Positions 17,518 through 26,450 of a DNA stretch of 64,000 nucleotides are shown in pieces. The notes beneath the pieces are model-generated. The model saw only the letters and a program-made list of their open reading frames with translations. It was not told the DNA's origin and made no database searches. Position 1 is the stretch's first letter; every line of letters begins with the position of its first letter. Made by a program: the position numbers and the translations under genes. The stretch comes from Thalassobacterium sedimentorum (lineage in GTDB: Bacteria; Verrucomicrobiota; Verrucomicrobiia; Opitutales; Coraliomargaritaceae): contig NZ_JARXIC010000002.1 in NCBI RefSeq assembly GCF_031127905.1, forward strand, positions 124,001 to 188,000, read 5' to 3'.

Positions 17518-19727
17518 TGAGCGCTACCGCATCCAACCGCCGAATTGCCCTGATCGGAAATCCGAACACCGGCAAAACCTCGCTATTCAACACGCTAACA
17601 GGCATGCGCCAGCGCGTAGGCAACTACTCTGGTGTAACTGTTGAAAAAAAGACCGGAACATGGACAATGCCCAATTCCGAATCGGTCGAGTTGATCGACC
17701 TGCCCGGCACTTATAGCTTGAGCGCCAGTTCACTGGACGAACGCGTCGCGGTGGATGTCATCACGGGCCACGGCATGGCAGGCAGCGCGCCGGATCTAGT
17801 CATCGTGGTCGTGGACGTCGAAAACCTACGACGCAACTTGTTTCTAGCCTCGCAGGCCTCTGAACTTGGAGTGCCCATGGTGATCGCGCTAAATTGCTGG
17901 GATGTGGCAGAGAAAAAAGGCTTACAGATCGACAGTAAACTTTTGGAGCAGCGTCTCGGAGTCCCCGTGGTCCCGACTGTCGCCAAACGCAAGAGTGGGA
18001 CCGACGAACTGGCCAAGGCAGTTGAAAAAGCGCTCGCCACGCGCCCGACACTGGTACGCCCCAAATGGCCAGAGCCAGTCAAAAAAGCGATCGCATCGCT
18101 ACGCACGCAACTGGTCGATCAGCGTAATGAATCCCTGAGCGAAGGTGAATTACAACGCCTACTGTTTGATAACAAAAGCGCCGTGCGCGAACGCCTACAG
18201 ACACCGTCCGATGAACATACACCGATCATCGAGGCTGCCCGCGATCAACTCTACAAAGACGGGTTTCAACCCGACGCTGCGGAGTCGACCTTGCGCTTTC
18301 GCTTTCTCAATCCTTTGCTCAACGACGTATTGGAGCGTCAATCGGCCCTAAAAAAACGCAGTAAGTCAGAAAGTATCGACCAACTCTTACTGCATAAGTT
18401 CTGGGGCTTGCTGGTCTTTGTGGGGATGATGTATGTCGTCTTCCAATCTGTATATACTTGGGCGGGGCCCATAATGGATTTGATTGAAGGTATTGTAGGA
18501 TGGATGCAGGGCATCGCTTCCGACGCGCTGGTGGCGACTCCCATGCTGCAAAGTTTGATCGTAGATGGTATAATCGGTGGAGTGGGTGCATTTTTGGTCT
18601 TCTTACCACAAATTCTAGTGCTATTTTTCTTCATCTCCATCCTGGAAGCCTCCGGCTATATGGCCCGAGCAGCCTTCCTAATGGACAAACTTTTCCAATG
18701 GTGTGGCCTCAATGGCAAAAGCTTCGTACCACTACTAACCAGTTTCGCCTGTGCGATCCCTGGAATTATGGCCACTCGCACCATTAACGACAACAAAGCG
18801 CGGGTGATTACTATTCTGGTCGCTCCGCTGATGAGTTGCTCAGCCCGGCTCCCCGTATATCTTTTACTAATCGGTGCCTTCATCGAGCCCAACTACGGCC
18901 CTAACGTAGCAGGCGCAACACTCTTTGCCATGCATTTCATCGGCGCCTTAGTCGCCGCCCCCTTTGCATGGGTACTCAACAAAACTGTCAATAAAGGCCG
19001 TAAACCCCTGCCCTTCGTAATGGAATTGCCCCACTACCGAGTGCCTCAAGTCAAACTGGTCTTTCACCGTATGTATGAAAGTGGTAAAGAATTTGTCGTG
19101 CGCGCAGGCACTGTCATCTTTGCCATGACGATCATTATTTGGGCACTGCTCTATTTCCCACGTTCAGCAGAGCTCGAAGAAAATGTAACTGCAGAATACA
19201 TCGGTCAAATCACTCAAGGCGCCATGAGCGAAATTTCCGGAGAAATCGAACTAGATGAAGTGCAAAGCACTGAGCTAGAGGAGCAAATTTCTGCGCGTTA
19301 CCTAGAACAAAGCTATATGGGCCGCTTTGGAAAGTTCGTACAACCGATCTTTGCCCCTGCCGGCTATGACTGGAAGATAACCGTCGGCGTGCTGGCGAGT
19401 TTCCCTGCACGCGAAATCATTATTTCAACTCTGGGCATTACCTATGCCCTGGGTGGCGAAGTCGATGAGGAATCGGACGACCTCCGCAGCACCTTAAGTA
19501 AGGCCAAATGGGAATCCGGGCCGCGCAAAGGTGAACCCGTATTCAACATTCCGGTCGCATTCTCCATCATGGTATTTTTCGCTCTTTGCATGCAATGCGG
19601 TGCCACTCTTGCCGTGATTGCCAAAGAGCTGAACTGGTGGTGGGCGAGCGGTAGTTTCTTCGTTCTGACAGGCTTCGCCTGGATCGCGGCAGTGGTTGTC
19701 TATCAAGTCGGCATGCTCTTTGTATAG
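17517..19727 (+). CDS. feoB: Ferrous iron transporter FeoB
   Basis: A 736-residue inner-membrane Fe(II) transporter. The N-terminal G domain has G1 GNPNTGKTS (residues 14-22), G3 DLPGTYSL, and an NCWD in the G4 position where NKxD is usual; FeoB proteins often read N-x-x-D. A GDI-like helical region follows, then membrane segments with the Gate motifs including FLVFLPQILVLFFF and ACAIPGIMATR. The second Gate contains PAREIIISTLGITYA. Full family length. It forms one operon with feoA and the small Cys-rich gene behind it. Confidence 0.96.
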   Translation: MSATASNRRIALIGNPNTGKTSLFNTLTGMRQRVGNYSGVTVEKKTGTWTMPNSESVELIDLPGTYSLSASSLDERVAVDVITGHGMAGSAPDLVIVVVDVENLRRNLFLASQASELGVPMVIALNCWDVAEKKGLQIDSKLLEQRLGVPVVPTVAKRKSGTDELAKAVEKALATRPTLVRPKWPEPVKKAIASLRTQLVDQRNESLSEGELQRLLFDNKSAVRERLQTPSDEHTPIIEAARDQLYKDGFQPDAAESTLRFRFLNPLLNDVLERQSALKKRSKSESIDQLLLHKFWGLLVFVGMMYVVFQSVYTWAGPIMDLIEGIVGWMQGIASDALVATPMLQSLIVDGIIGGVGAFLVFLPQILVLFFFISILEASGYMARAAFLMDKLFQWCGLNGKSFVPLLTSFACAIPGIMATRTINDNKARVITILVAPLMSCSARLPVYLLLIGAFIEPNYGPNVAGATLFAMHFIGALVAAPFAWVLNKTVNKGRKPLPFVMELPHYRVPQVKLVFHRMYESGKEFVVRAGTVIFAMTIIIWALLYFPRSAELEENVTAEYIGQITQGAMSEISGEIELDEVQSTELEEQISARYLEQSYMGRFGKFVQPIFAPAGYDWKITVGVLASFPAREIIISTLGITYALGGEVDEESDDLRSTLSKAKWESGPRKGEPVFNIPVAFSIMVFFALCMQCGATLAVIAKELNWWWASGSFFVLTGFAWIAAVVVYQVGMLFV

Positions 19728-19749
19728 TAGCTAATCAAGATACGAAAAT

Positions 19750-19920
19750 ATGGAACGCATCGAAATCATCCTAGTCGCAATCATCATCCTAGGCGCGCTG
19801 CTGTATCTCTATAAAACATTTAAACCCAAGGGCAAAAATGGCGGCGGCTGCGGTTGCGGCACAGTCGACTGCAAAGTGCCCAAGCCCAATATTCAGACAC
19901 CTAAAAAGCCGAACAAGTAA
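19750..19920 (+). CDS. FeoB-associated Cys-rich small membrane protein
   Basis: A 56-residue protein, 22 bases after the feoB stop. One N-terminal membrane helix (about residues 4-21, IEIILVAIIILGALLYLY) is followed by a basic stretch and a Gly/Cys cluster GGGCGCGTVDC with cysteines at 34, 36 and 41, then a Lys/Pro tail. This is the layout of the FeoB-associated Cys-rich family found directly downstream of feoB in many bacteria. It may bind iron or an iron-sulfur cluster and modulate FeoB. Confidence 0.85.
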   Translation: MERIEIILVAIIILGALLYLYKTFKPKGKNGGGCGCGTVDCKVPKPNIQTPKKPNK

Positions 19921-20078
19921 ACTAGCATCCGCAGTTTATAACTACCGCTGGCTTAACCACAATGTGCTAAAGTGACAGCCGCTGTCTAAATTTAAGATAA
20001 ATGTAGTCGACCTAGCCTCAATCACTCGGATCTTCAACACTCCGCGCTGGTAATTGACTTCCAAACTCCCTCAAAAAA

Positions 20079-21032
20079 TCAGCTGATTCGCGAGGCCCAG
20101 GCCAGCGCCACCAACCCCATGGTCAGCAGTCCGACCCAGTATCGCTGCTGCTCGAGGTAGACAAATGCTCGCTGAAAAATTGCCCCAACGAAGCCCAATA
20201 CCAAGCCACACAAAAAACCACTAATATGCGCCGCGACATCAACGATTCCATGTAGCGCACCATCACCAATTCCTGTAAGTCCAAGTAGAGTAATTCCACC
20301 AAAAACAGGCATGAACCAACGTGGCATCAACCAACTCTCCTGAGCCTCTGACAGCGCCACCCATAGCCCGACCCCAGTCAAAAGTCCTAAAGCACCAAAA
20401 ACAGCCGTCGATGCACCAATAGAATAATGCGCTTCTGGATAATAAACCCAGGCGTTTAGCATATTGCCCAGCACACCACTGGTCAAAACCAAGAACCATC
20501 CCGATGCCGCTCCGAAAAAACGAGCGACAAAGAAAGCAAAGCCCATCCCTGCCACTAAATTGGAAACCAGGTGCACGAGATCACCGTGTAAACAAAGCGC
20601 TGTTAACGCGCGTGCCCATTCTCCATCAGCTACCATTGCGAGCGAATCGCTGCGCCCTTGCGATAAAACGTCGCCTCCCTGCTGCCACCGATAACAAAAC
20701 ACTAATAGGAGCGCATACAGCAGAAAGCTCAGATACCCAAAAGTGAATTCACGATAGCGGGTACCAGCGTATCGACGCGGGCTCGCGTCTAATTCCGAAA
20801 TAGCACGCAACTCAGCAGCGACTGAGGTCGCATCAACTGCAGCCACACAGACGACATACTGCCCATCGTGCACGAGAGTCCAATACGCCTTCCCCATGGC
20901 AAGAATTGCCAAGCCCGCATCCCCAGCCGAAGCAAAGCTTCCATACACTGCCACCGGCACGAGGCCATCGGGCGCTTCAAAGCCTATCAAAGAAAACTCG
21001 CCCCTTACTGGATTATTTTTCAAACTCGCCAT
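20079..21032 (-). CDS. Rhomboid-family intramembrane serine protease
   Basis: A 317-residue protein. The ATG at 21032 (MASLKNNPVRG) is preferred; the frame extends to 21068 only through a TTG. Residues 1-100 are a soluble cytoplasmic domain. The rhomboid core follows with HGDLVHLVSNLVAG (conserved H-x3-H-x3-N), the catalytic serine in SIGASTAVFG, and the partner histidine in DVAAHISGFLCG. It cleaves substrates inside the membrane. Substrate unknown. Divergent from the AsmA-like gene with 56 bases between starts. Confidence 0.88.
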   Translation of the reverse strand: MASLKNNPVRGEFSLIGFEAPDGLVPVAVYGSFASAGDAGLAILAMGKAYWTLVHDGQYVVCVAAVDATSVAAELRAISELDASPRRYAGTRYREFTFGYLSFLLYALLLVFCYRWQQGGDVLSQGRSDSLAMVADGEWARALTALCLHGDLVHLVSNLVAGMGFAFFVARFFGAASGWFLVLTSGVLGNMLNAWVYYPEAHYSIGASTAVFGALGLLTGVGLWVALSEAQESWLMPRWFMPVFGGITLLGLTGIGDGALHGIVDVAAHISGFLCGLVLGFVGAIFQRAFVYLEQQRYWVGLLTMGLVALAWASRIS

Positions 21033-21088
21033 CGTAAGATCATGCTGCAAGCTATGTCCTACAATCAATCTATTAACTGAAACCCATT

Positions 21089-21874
21089 ATGTTCAAAAAA
21101 TTACTCCTCGGACTTCTTCTGATCGCGCTTGCCGCTGGTGCGGTAGTCTACTTTGTCCTTTCCGGTGGACTAAATAAGCAGATCAAAAACGCAGTCGAAA
21201 CATATGGCCCCCGCGTCACGCAAACAGATGTCACGCTGGAGGACGTAAATCTCTCGATTCTATCAGGCAGTGGAACTCTAAAGGGTCTTAATGTAGGGAA
21301 CCCGGAAGGCTATCAAAGTGAGCATATTTTTGCACTCGGGCAAATCGACTTAAAAATCGATACCAGTACGATTCTAGATCAAACCATTATCATCGACCAT
21401 ATTCTAATCAAGGCACCGGCCATCAGCTATGAGAAATCTCTAAGCTCTTCAAACGTCAAAGACTTGATGAACAATATCGAGGCATTTACAGGCCCCTCCA
21501 GCGGGCCCAGTCCCGATCCTGAACCCAGCACAGGCGCAAAGAAACAAGTCGTCATCAAAGAACTGCTCATTGAAGATGGCACGGTCTACGTAGGCGCACT
21601 GGGAGTCGGGCGCACCGTCACACTGCCTCGAATAGAAATGAATAATATTGGTGAAGGAGGCTCCATGACGATGGCTGAAGTCATGGACCTAGTCCTGACT
21701 AAATTGCTTCAGTCCATCGGCCCAGCGATCGCTGACGCTGGCGATCTACTCAAGGAGGGAGGCAAGGCTGCTCTGGACGCAGCGTCCAAACAAGCAACAC
21801 AACAACTCGACGATGCTGCTAACGAAGCTGTCAACAAAGTCGGCGAAAGCCTAAAAGGCCTGCTAGGCAACTAG
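21089..21874 (+). CDS. AsmA/DUF748-like envelope protein
   Basis: A 261-residue protein with an N-terminal membrane anchor (about residues 4-26) and a periplasmic beta-rich part. The pattern G-P-R-V-T-Q-T-D-V-T-L-E-D-V-N-L-S-I-L-S-G-S-G-T-L resembles the start of AsmA-like and DUF748 proteins, which are related to lipid-transfer chutes. It is much shorter than classic AsmA (about 600 residues). A Pro/Ser-rich linker lies near 137-150, and the C terminus is an Ala-rich amphipathic helix. Function is unknown; a role in envelope lipid handling is inference. Confidence 0.6.
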   Translation: MFKKLLLGLLLIALAAGAVVYFVLSGGLNKQIKNAVETYGPRVTQTDVTLEDVNLSILSGSGTLKGLNVGNPEGYQSEHIFALGQIDLKIDTSTILDQTIIIDHILIKAPAISYEKSLSSSNVKDLMNNIEAFTGPSSGPSPDPEPSTGAKKQVVIKELLIEDGTVYVGALGVGRTVTLPRIEMNNIGEGGSMTMAEVMDLVLTKLLQSIGPAIADAGDLLKEGGKAALDAASKQATQQLDDAANEAVNKVGESLKGLLGN

Positions 21875-21892
21875 TATCCGGCTTCAGTCAGC

Positions 21893-22867
21893 ATGAAGGC
21901 AATCATCTGGGGCTCTTGTGGCTCACTCCCCTCCCCGACTTCTTCGGCATCGATTCGCCAGAAAGTTAGGGACGCCATATGGGGAGCGCGTACAGAAAAA
22001 TTTGAAAAGCGCGAGGATATCGACCGCTACCTCGAAACCTTACCGCACAGCGCGCGCGGCACCTACAAAGCGAATACTTCGTGTGTACAAATCGTAGCCG
22101 ATACAGATGAATATATTTTCTGTGACGCAGGTACAGGGCTACGTGATTTTGCTCTCAGCTTAGGAAAAAAGCCCTCGGTTGCCACTTATCATATCTTCAT
22201 CTCGCATTTGCATTGGGACCACATTCAGGGCTTCCCATTCTTCACTCCAGCCTACTTACCGGGGAACCGTATCATCTTTCACGGTTTCCATAAAGAAACT
22301 GAGCGAGCAATCCGTGCACAAATGCAAGCACCTTGCTTTCCAGTCCCCTTTGAAGCCATGCAGGCCACCATTGAATTTGATATCAAAGAGAACGGCGCAA
22401 ACTTCAATGTGGGAAATGTCCACGTTTCAACCATAAAACAACAACACCCAGGCGACTCCTGGGGCTACTGCTTTCAGGAGAGAGAAAAACGTATCATCTT
22501 CTCCTCTGATTCAGAACATGGGCCTGAAGCACGTAATGCAGGCTACCCTTTCGTGGATTTTTTCAAAAACGCAGATGTACTCATTTTTGATGGACAATAC
22601 ACCTTCGAGGAGGCCACCAATGAAAAAAGGAACTGGGGTCATTCTGATCATATTACAGCAGTCGAACTCTCAGCCCGTGCAAAAGTGCGCCAACTTATCG
22701 TCTTCCATCACGAACCGGCCTATACCGACGCCGAAATTGAAGACATTCATAAAGACGCACTGAGTTATAGCGCCGAATACAATCAGCAATTATCCAACCA
22801 CGCAAATAAACCGACTTACCCACAGCGTATCGAACTGGCCTTCGACGGCCTGGAGATTGAAGCCTAA
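21893..22867 (+). CDS. Metallo-beta-lactamase-fold hydrolase
   Basis: A 324-residue protein of the MBL superfamily. The metal motif is SHLHWDHIQGFP (H105, H107, D109, H110), then an H in KQQHPGDSWGY, an Asp in IIFSSDSEH, and the final His in VFHHEP. It resembles the phosphoribosyl cyclic-phosphodiesterase and cyclic-nucleotide phosphodiesterase branch (Lactamase_B_2) more than glyoxalase II. Substrate unknown. The 18-base gap to the AsmA-like gene and the 12-base gap to the exonuclease suggest one operon. Confidence 0.85.
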   Translation: MKAIIWGSCGSLPSPTSSASIRQKVRDAIWGARTEKFEKREDIDRYLETLPHSARGTYKANTSCVQIVADTDEYIFCDAGTGLRDFALSLGKKPSVATYHIFISHLHWDHIQGFPFFTPAYLPGNRIIFHGFHKETERAIRAQMQAPCFPVPFEAMQATIEFDIKENGANFNVGNVHVSTIKQQHPGDSWGYCFQEREKRIIFSSDSEHGPEARNAGYPFVDFFKNADVLIFDGQYTFEEATNEKRNWGHSDHITAVELSARAKVRQLIVFHHEPAYTDAEIEDIHKDALSYSAEYNQQLSNHANKPTYPQRIELAFDGLEIEA

Positions 22868-22879
22868 TCCTATTTTCAC

Positions 22880-23488
22880 ATGCCTAACACCACCGAAACT
22901 GAAAACCTCGCAAAGCGTAAAATCAGCAAAGCAGAAATCAACGAACTTCCACTCATCGCTTGGGAAGGCGAAATTCGAATACTGGAGGACATCGAAACAA
23001 TGGAAACAGCGGTGGCCGAACTCATCACCGAATCCCACCTCGGATTTGACACGGAAACACGGCCTACTTTTAAAAAAGGTGAGTATTACCCACCCGCACT
23101 CATACAACTCGCGACCGAGCATTGTGTTTACCTCTTCCGCATCAGTAAAACAGAAAGTTTCGCCCCCCTCTTGCCAATACTCGAATCTCCCGACATTCTA
23201 AAGACAGGAGTCGCCATCAAAGATGATGTCAAAGAACTCCGAGCGATGGATGAATTCGCCCCCGCAGGCTTCGTTGAGATCGCAGATATCACACTCAAAT
23301 TAGGTTACGAGAACCGTGGTTTACGTGCATTAGCGGGACTACTGCTCCAAGGACGCATCAGCAAAGCCGCACAAGTATCCAACTGGGCACGCGCTGAATT
23401 AGACCAAAAACAAATTCGATACGCAGCAACCGACGCCTGGATCAGTCGTGAAATCTATCGCAAAGCAATCGACGAGCGCGATGCCTAA
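22880..23488 (+). CDS. DEDDy 3'-5' exonuclease domain protein (RNase D-like)
   Basis: A 202-residue protein. Catalytic acids fit the DEDDy class: D57 and E59 in GFDTETRP, D115/D116 in AIKDDVKEL, and Y181 with D185 in RYAATDAW. It lacks the HRDC domains of full RNase D, so it is a single-domain exonuclease like those acting on RNA or DNA ends. It starts 12 bases after the MBL gene. Its stop overlaps the last bases of the opposite-strand membrane protein. Confidence 0.88.
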   Translation: MPNTTETENLAKRKISKAEINELPLIAWEGEIRILEDIETMETAVAELITESHLGFDTETRPTFKKGEYYPPALIQLATEHCVYLFRISKTESFAPLLPILESPDILKTGVAIKDDVKELRAMDEFAPAGFVEIADITLKLGYENRGLRALAGLLLQGRISKAAQVSNWARAELDQKQIRYAATDAWISREIYRKAIDERDA

Positions 23489-23748
23489 AACATCTCCCGT
23501 AAAAGCAAAAACCAACTTGCTGTCAGCGCAAAAACCAAAAGTAAAGCCCCCAAAATTACCATCGTACGCGCAAACTTAGGATATGGTATGGCATTACTAA
23601 CGCCAAAAAGTTTATTGCAGAGCGCATTTCGCAGTTCACGCTTACGTTCCTCAGAACTCGCAATCATAAAAATACCAAGCACTCCAGGTAGAATACAAAT
23701 CACCATTTGTATAAGTAGTAGTGCGAAACTGAGGTTTAAAAGCTGCAT
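23485..23748 (-). CDS. Small two-helix membrane protein
   Basis: An 87-residue protein of unknown family. It has a first membrane helix at about residues 5-28 (LSFALLLIQMVICILPGVLGIFMI), a charged central part (SSEERKRELRNALCNKLFG), and a second helix at about 61-83. Its stop overlaps the exonuclease stop by 4 bases on the other strand. No recognisable motif. Confidence 0.5.
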   Translation of the reverse strand: MQLLNLSFALLLIQMVICILPGVLGIFMIASSEERKRELRNALCNKLFGVSNAIPYPKFARTMVILGALLLVFALTASWFLLLREMF

Positions 23749-23885
23749 AAAATTCGAATTTGTAAAAGAGCCTGCATGATACGAATTCTTGATTTTGCCA
23801 ACTTTAAAATAACCGCATTGTTAATCTAAATTATAATTTAATTAACATTTGATTTTTCCGAACGTAGCGTCATTAGCTTATAGCC

Positions 23886-25736
23886 ATGATTTCGTTCAAA
23901 AAAGGTTCTTCTCTCATTTTGACTGCCATTGCACTGCCGCTATTAGGCCAAACAGACACAGCGCAAATGCTGCCGACGCTCTACATCGATGCGCAGCAAA
24001 CGGCGAATCTACTGCCGGTCGCCACCTATGAATCGCCCATCTCCAACTTGGAGTTTGAGCCGCGCGTGGATCTGCAATCGCGCGGAATGGCCGAAGCGCA
24101 AGGCGACGTCACCGTGCGGGGCGGGATTTTTGAAAATACGGGCTTCCGCGTGGGCAGTGCGACCTTGATCGACCCTCAAACGGGGCACTACTTCGCGGAA
24201 CTACCCATCGCGCCGGAGATGCTCGACAGCGTGAAAGTGCTCACGGGCACCGAGAATGCGCTCTACGGCTTCAATAGTTCGGTCGGCACCCTCAGCTACA
24301 GCTGGAGCCAAATCAGCGACGGCGGCAGCCTGACAGTGGGCGGCGGCGACCACGATTTGAACTTTCAACGTATCCATCACGGCCAAACTGGCATGCTGGG
24401 CGAGAATGGTGACTGGAGCTGGGGCCTAGAAGCGGAAGTGTCGCGCTCTGAAAGCGATGGTACCATCGAATACGGCGACCACGACTTCAACCGTACGACG
24501 GGACGACTACAGATTCTAGGACCAAACTCGCAAACGGACTTCTTTGCGGGTTATCAATCAAAGTTCTTTGGCTGGCCGGAATTATATGCAGCCCCTTACG
24601 GAGCCAATGAAACGGAGAACCTGAAAACACGCCTCTTCATCATCAATCATCGACAAGAATACGACGAAAACAGCTACTGGGAGGCGACTGGCTACACGCG
24701 TCGCCACTCGGATCACTATGTCTTTAATCGTTTTTCTCCAGACGATGCCTACATCCACGAAACCGAAGTGCACGCATTCGCACTGGCCGGTAAGCACGCT
24801 TTTAGCTCTGTCTTCGCGCTGAACTACACCACGCAATTTACCGCCGACGAAATTGAATCGACGACTCTAGAACACAGCTTCACCTCGCGCAGCTATTTCA
24901 AAGCGAGTCTGATGCCAGAATATCGAATGCAGCTCAATGAGATCGACACGCTCACTGTCCGAGCAGGCGCCAGCTTCGACGATACCAATCGTAATCCGTC
25001 TTCTATTTCACCGGCCTTTGACATCACGTGGCAACGCACACACGGCAACGGAAATAGTGATAGTGCCTATCTCTCCTTCACAGAATCTAGCCAAGTCGCT
25101 GGCTACACAGCCATCGGCGGAAGAACTGCTTTCGGTCAATTATTTGCCAGCGATCCTGACCTGGACCGTGAGAGCAGCCAGAACTTAGAACTTGGCCTCA
25201 AACTCACACGTAATGATTGGAGCTTCGAAGGCGCAATTTTCTACCGTTGGGACGACGACCTCGTCGACTGGACTTATAGCAACCTCAGCCCCTCCGCTCG
25301 CACCGCTAACAATGTCGACCTAGAAACCTTCGGCGTCGAACTCATCGGCACCAAGCACTGGGGCAATGTCGAAGGCATTCTGAGCTACACGTTCCTGACT
25401 AAAGACGAAAACTACGGCGACGCGAATATTGATGCGAGTTTCTACGCGCTCAACTATGCAACGCACCGCGTCACCCTAGGTGCGATCTGGCGTCCAATCG
25501 ATATGCTCGAAGTCCGCATCGACAACGAATGGCGCGAGAATGAAGATAATGCACTTCGCAATAGCAGCGACACTGCCCTCTTCACCAACCTGAGCCTGAG
25601 CCTCTATCCACCACAGATCGAAGACTTAGAGCTCTTCTTCGCCATCGACAACGCTTGGGATGACGACTTCGAAGACGTGCCCGGCACTCCTGGCCGCGGG
25701 GACCAATACTCCGCCGGTATGACTTACCGCTGGTGA
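23886..25736 (+). CDS. TonB-dependent outer-membrane receptor
   Basis: A 616-residue protein with an N-terminal signal peptide ending near LLGQTDTAQ. A plug domain follows (about 40-150; for example GDVTVRGGIFENTGFRVG and SVKVLTGTENALYGFNSSVGTL). The rest is a beta-barrel rich in alternating aromatic strands, with a C-terminal aromatic residue in SAGMTYRW as required for barrel assembly. The length is close to BtuB-class receptors. The ligand cannot be inferred, and no cobalamin riboswitch is visible in the 137 bases upstream. No TonB/ExbD gene is adjacent. Confidence 0.85.
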   Translation: MISFKKGSSLILTAIALPLLGQTDTAQMLPTLYIDAQQTANLLPVATYESPISNLEFEPRVDLQSRGMAEAQGDVTVRGGIFENTGFRVGSATLIDPQTGHYFAELPIAPEMLDSVKVLTGTENALYGFNSSVGTLSYSWSQISDGGSLTVGGGDHDLNFQRIHHGQTGMLGENGDWSWGLEAEVSRSESDGTIEYGDHDFNRTTGRLQILGPNSQTDFFAGYQSKFFGWPELYAAPYGANETENLKTRLFIINHRQEYDENSYWEATGYTRRHSDHYVFNRFSPDDAYIHETEVHAFALAGKHAFSSVFALNYTTQFTADEIESTTLEHSFTSRSYFKASLMPEYRMQLNEIDTLTVRAGASFDDTNRNPSSISPAFDITWQRTHGNGNSDSAYLSFTESSQVAGYTAIGGRTAFGQLFASDPDLDRESSQNLELGLKLTRNDWSFEGAIFYRWDDDLVDWTYSNLSPSARTANNVDLETFGVELIGTKHWGNVEGILSYTFLTKDENYGDANIDASFYALNYATHRVTLGAIWRPIDMLEVRIDNEWRENEDNALRNSSDTALFTNLSLSLYPPQIEDLELFFAIDNAWDDDFEDVPGTPGRGDQYSAGMTYRW

Positions 25737-25770
25737 CTCGATTGCTCACTCTAAATCACATCAAAAAAAC

Positions 25771-25800
25771 GGCGAGTGCTTCGTAGCACTCGCCATTTCT
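25771..25800. terminator. Strong hairpin terminator between convergent genes
   Basis: Perfect 10-bp arms GGCGAGTGCT (25771-25780) and AGCACTCGCC (25785-25794) with a TCGT tetraloop. The A7 run at 25763-25769 gives a T-tract on the minus strand, so it terminates the Gly-zipper lipoprotein gene. It probably also serves the TonB-receptor gene, with ATTTCT behind it. Confidence 0.85.
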
Positions 25801-25821
25801 GTGTAAAATTTAGCGGCACTC

Positions 25822-26367
25822 CTAATACTGTCCGTTTTCTTGGCGTTCGAGTTCTGCCAACTCTTCCTGAGCCTTAGCAATCCGCTCCTGCGCTTCTTGA
25901 ATGCGAAGCGCACGCGCCTGCGACTCCTCATAAGCCTTTTTCTTAGCGGCGAGTTCTGCTTCGACACGAGCAGCTTCACGCTCGGCAGCTGTGACATCCG
26001 CAGCGGTCGCCTTGCGTGCGATCTCGTCACGGATACGCTTCTCTTCTAAAGTTTTGATTTCGGACTCGAGCTTCTCCTGAGCCTGAACTTCTTGCTCATA
26101 CTCATATTGGCGCTGTGCCTCCGCGGCCTGTAGCTCTTCTTGGCGCTTATCAATTTGATTTCCCCCGAGCCCGCCTAAGGCCCCACCAATCACGGCACCA
26201 GCCACGACATTTGCGTCGCCGCCATCGCCCATTTGAGCACCTGCAATCCCGCCGAGCACTGCGCCCGCCAAGATCCCGATATCACGTCCGCGATTCGGAT
26301 TGTTCTGGCAACCCGTTGCAAAAATGAGAGCCAAGATTAAGATGGTAGAGGCAAAAAGTTTGTTCAT
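25822..26367 (-). CDS. Glycine-zipper lipoprotein with long coiled coil
   Basis: A 181-residue lipoprotein from the ATG at 26367. Lipobox F-A-T-G-C with Cys at residue 20. Residues 27-70 form a glycine-zipper (GILAGAVLGGIAGAQMG, then VVAGAVIGGALGGLGGNQ) of the kind that packs into membranes. Residues 72-178 are a highly charged Ala/Glu/Lys/Arg coiled coil. This combination suggests an outer-membrane lipoprotein that reaches into the periplasm. Its start is 83 bases from the divergent ExbB-like gene, so the two may share a control region and a function. Confidence 0.8.
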   Translation of the reverse strand: MNKLFASTILILALIFATGCQNNPNRGRDIGILAGAVLGGIAGAQMGDGGDANVVAGAVIGGALGGLGGNQIDKRQEELQAAEAQRQYEYEQEVQAQEKLESEIKTLEEKRIRDEIARKATAADVTAAEREAARVEAELAAKKKAYEESQARALRIQEAQERIAKAQEELAELERQENGQY

Positions 26368-26450
26368 AAAGCTATCAATAAGTGCCCTTGCAGAAATTGC
26401 AATGCACAGAATAATAAGACTTCCTCTCAATCTAAAGTTCCGAGCTATCT

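Noticed and set aside
23749-23885. Cobalamin riboswitch upstream of the TonB-dependent receptor
   Set aside because: The region is only 137 bases, AT-rich, and shows no B12-box (GCCACTG-type) sequence.
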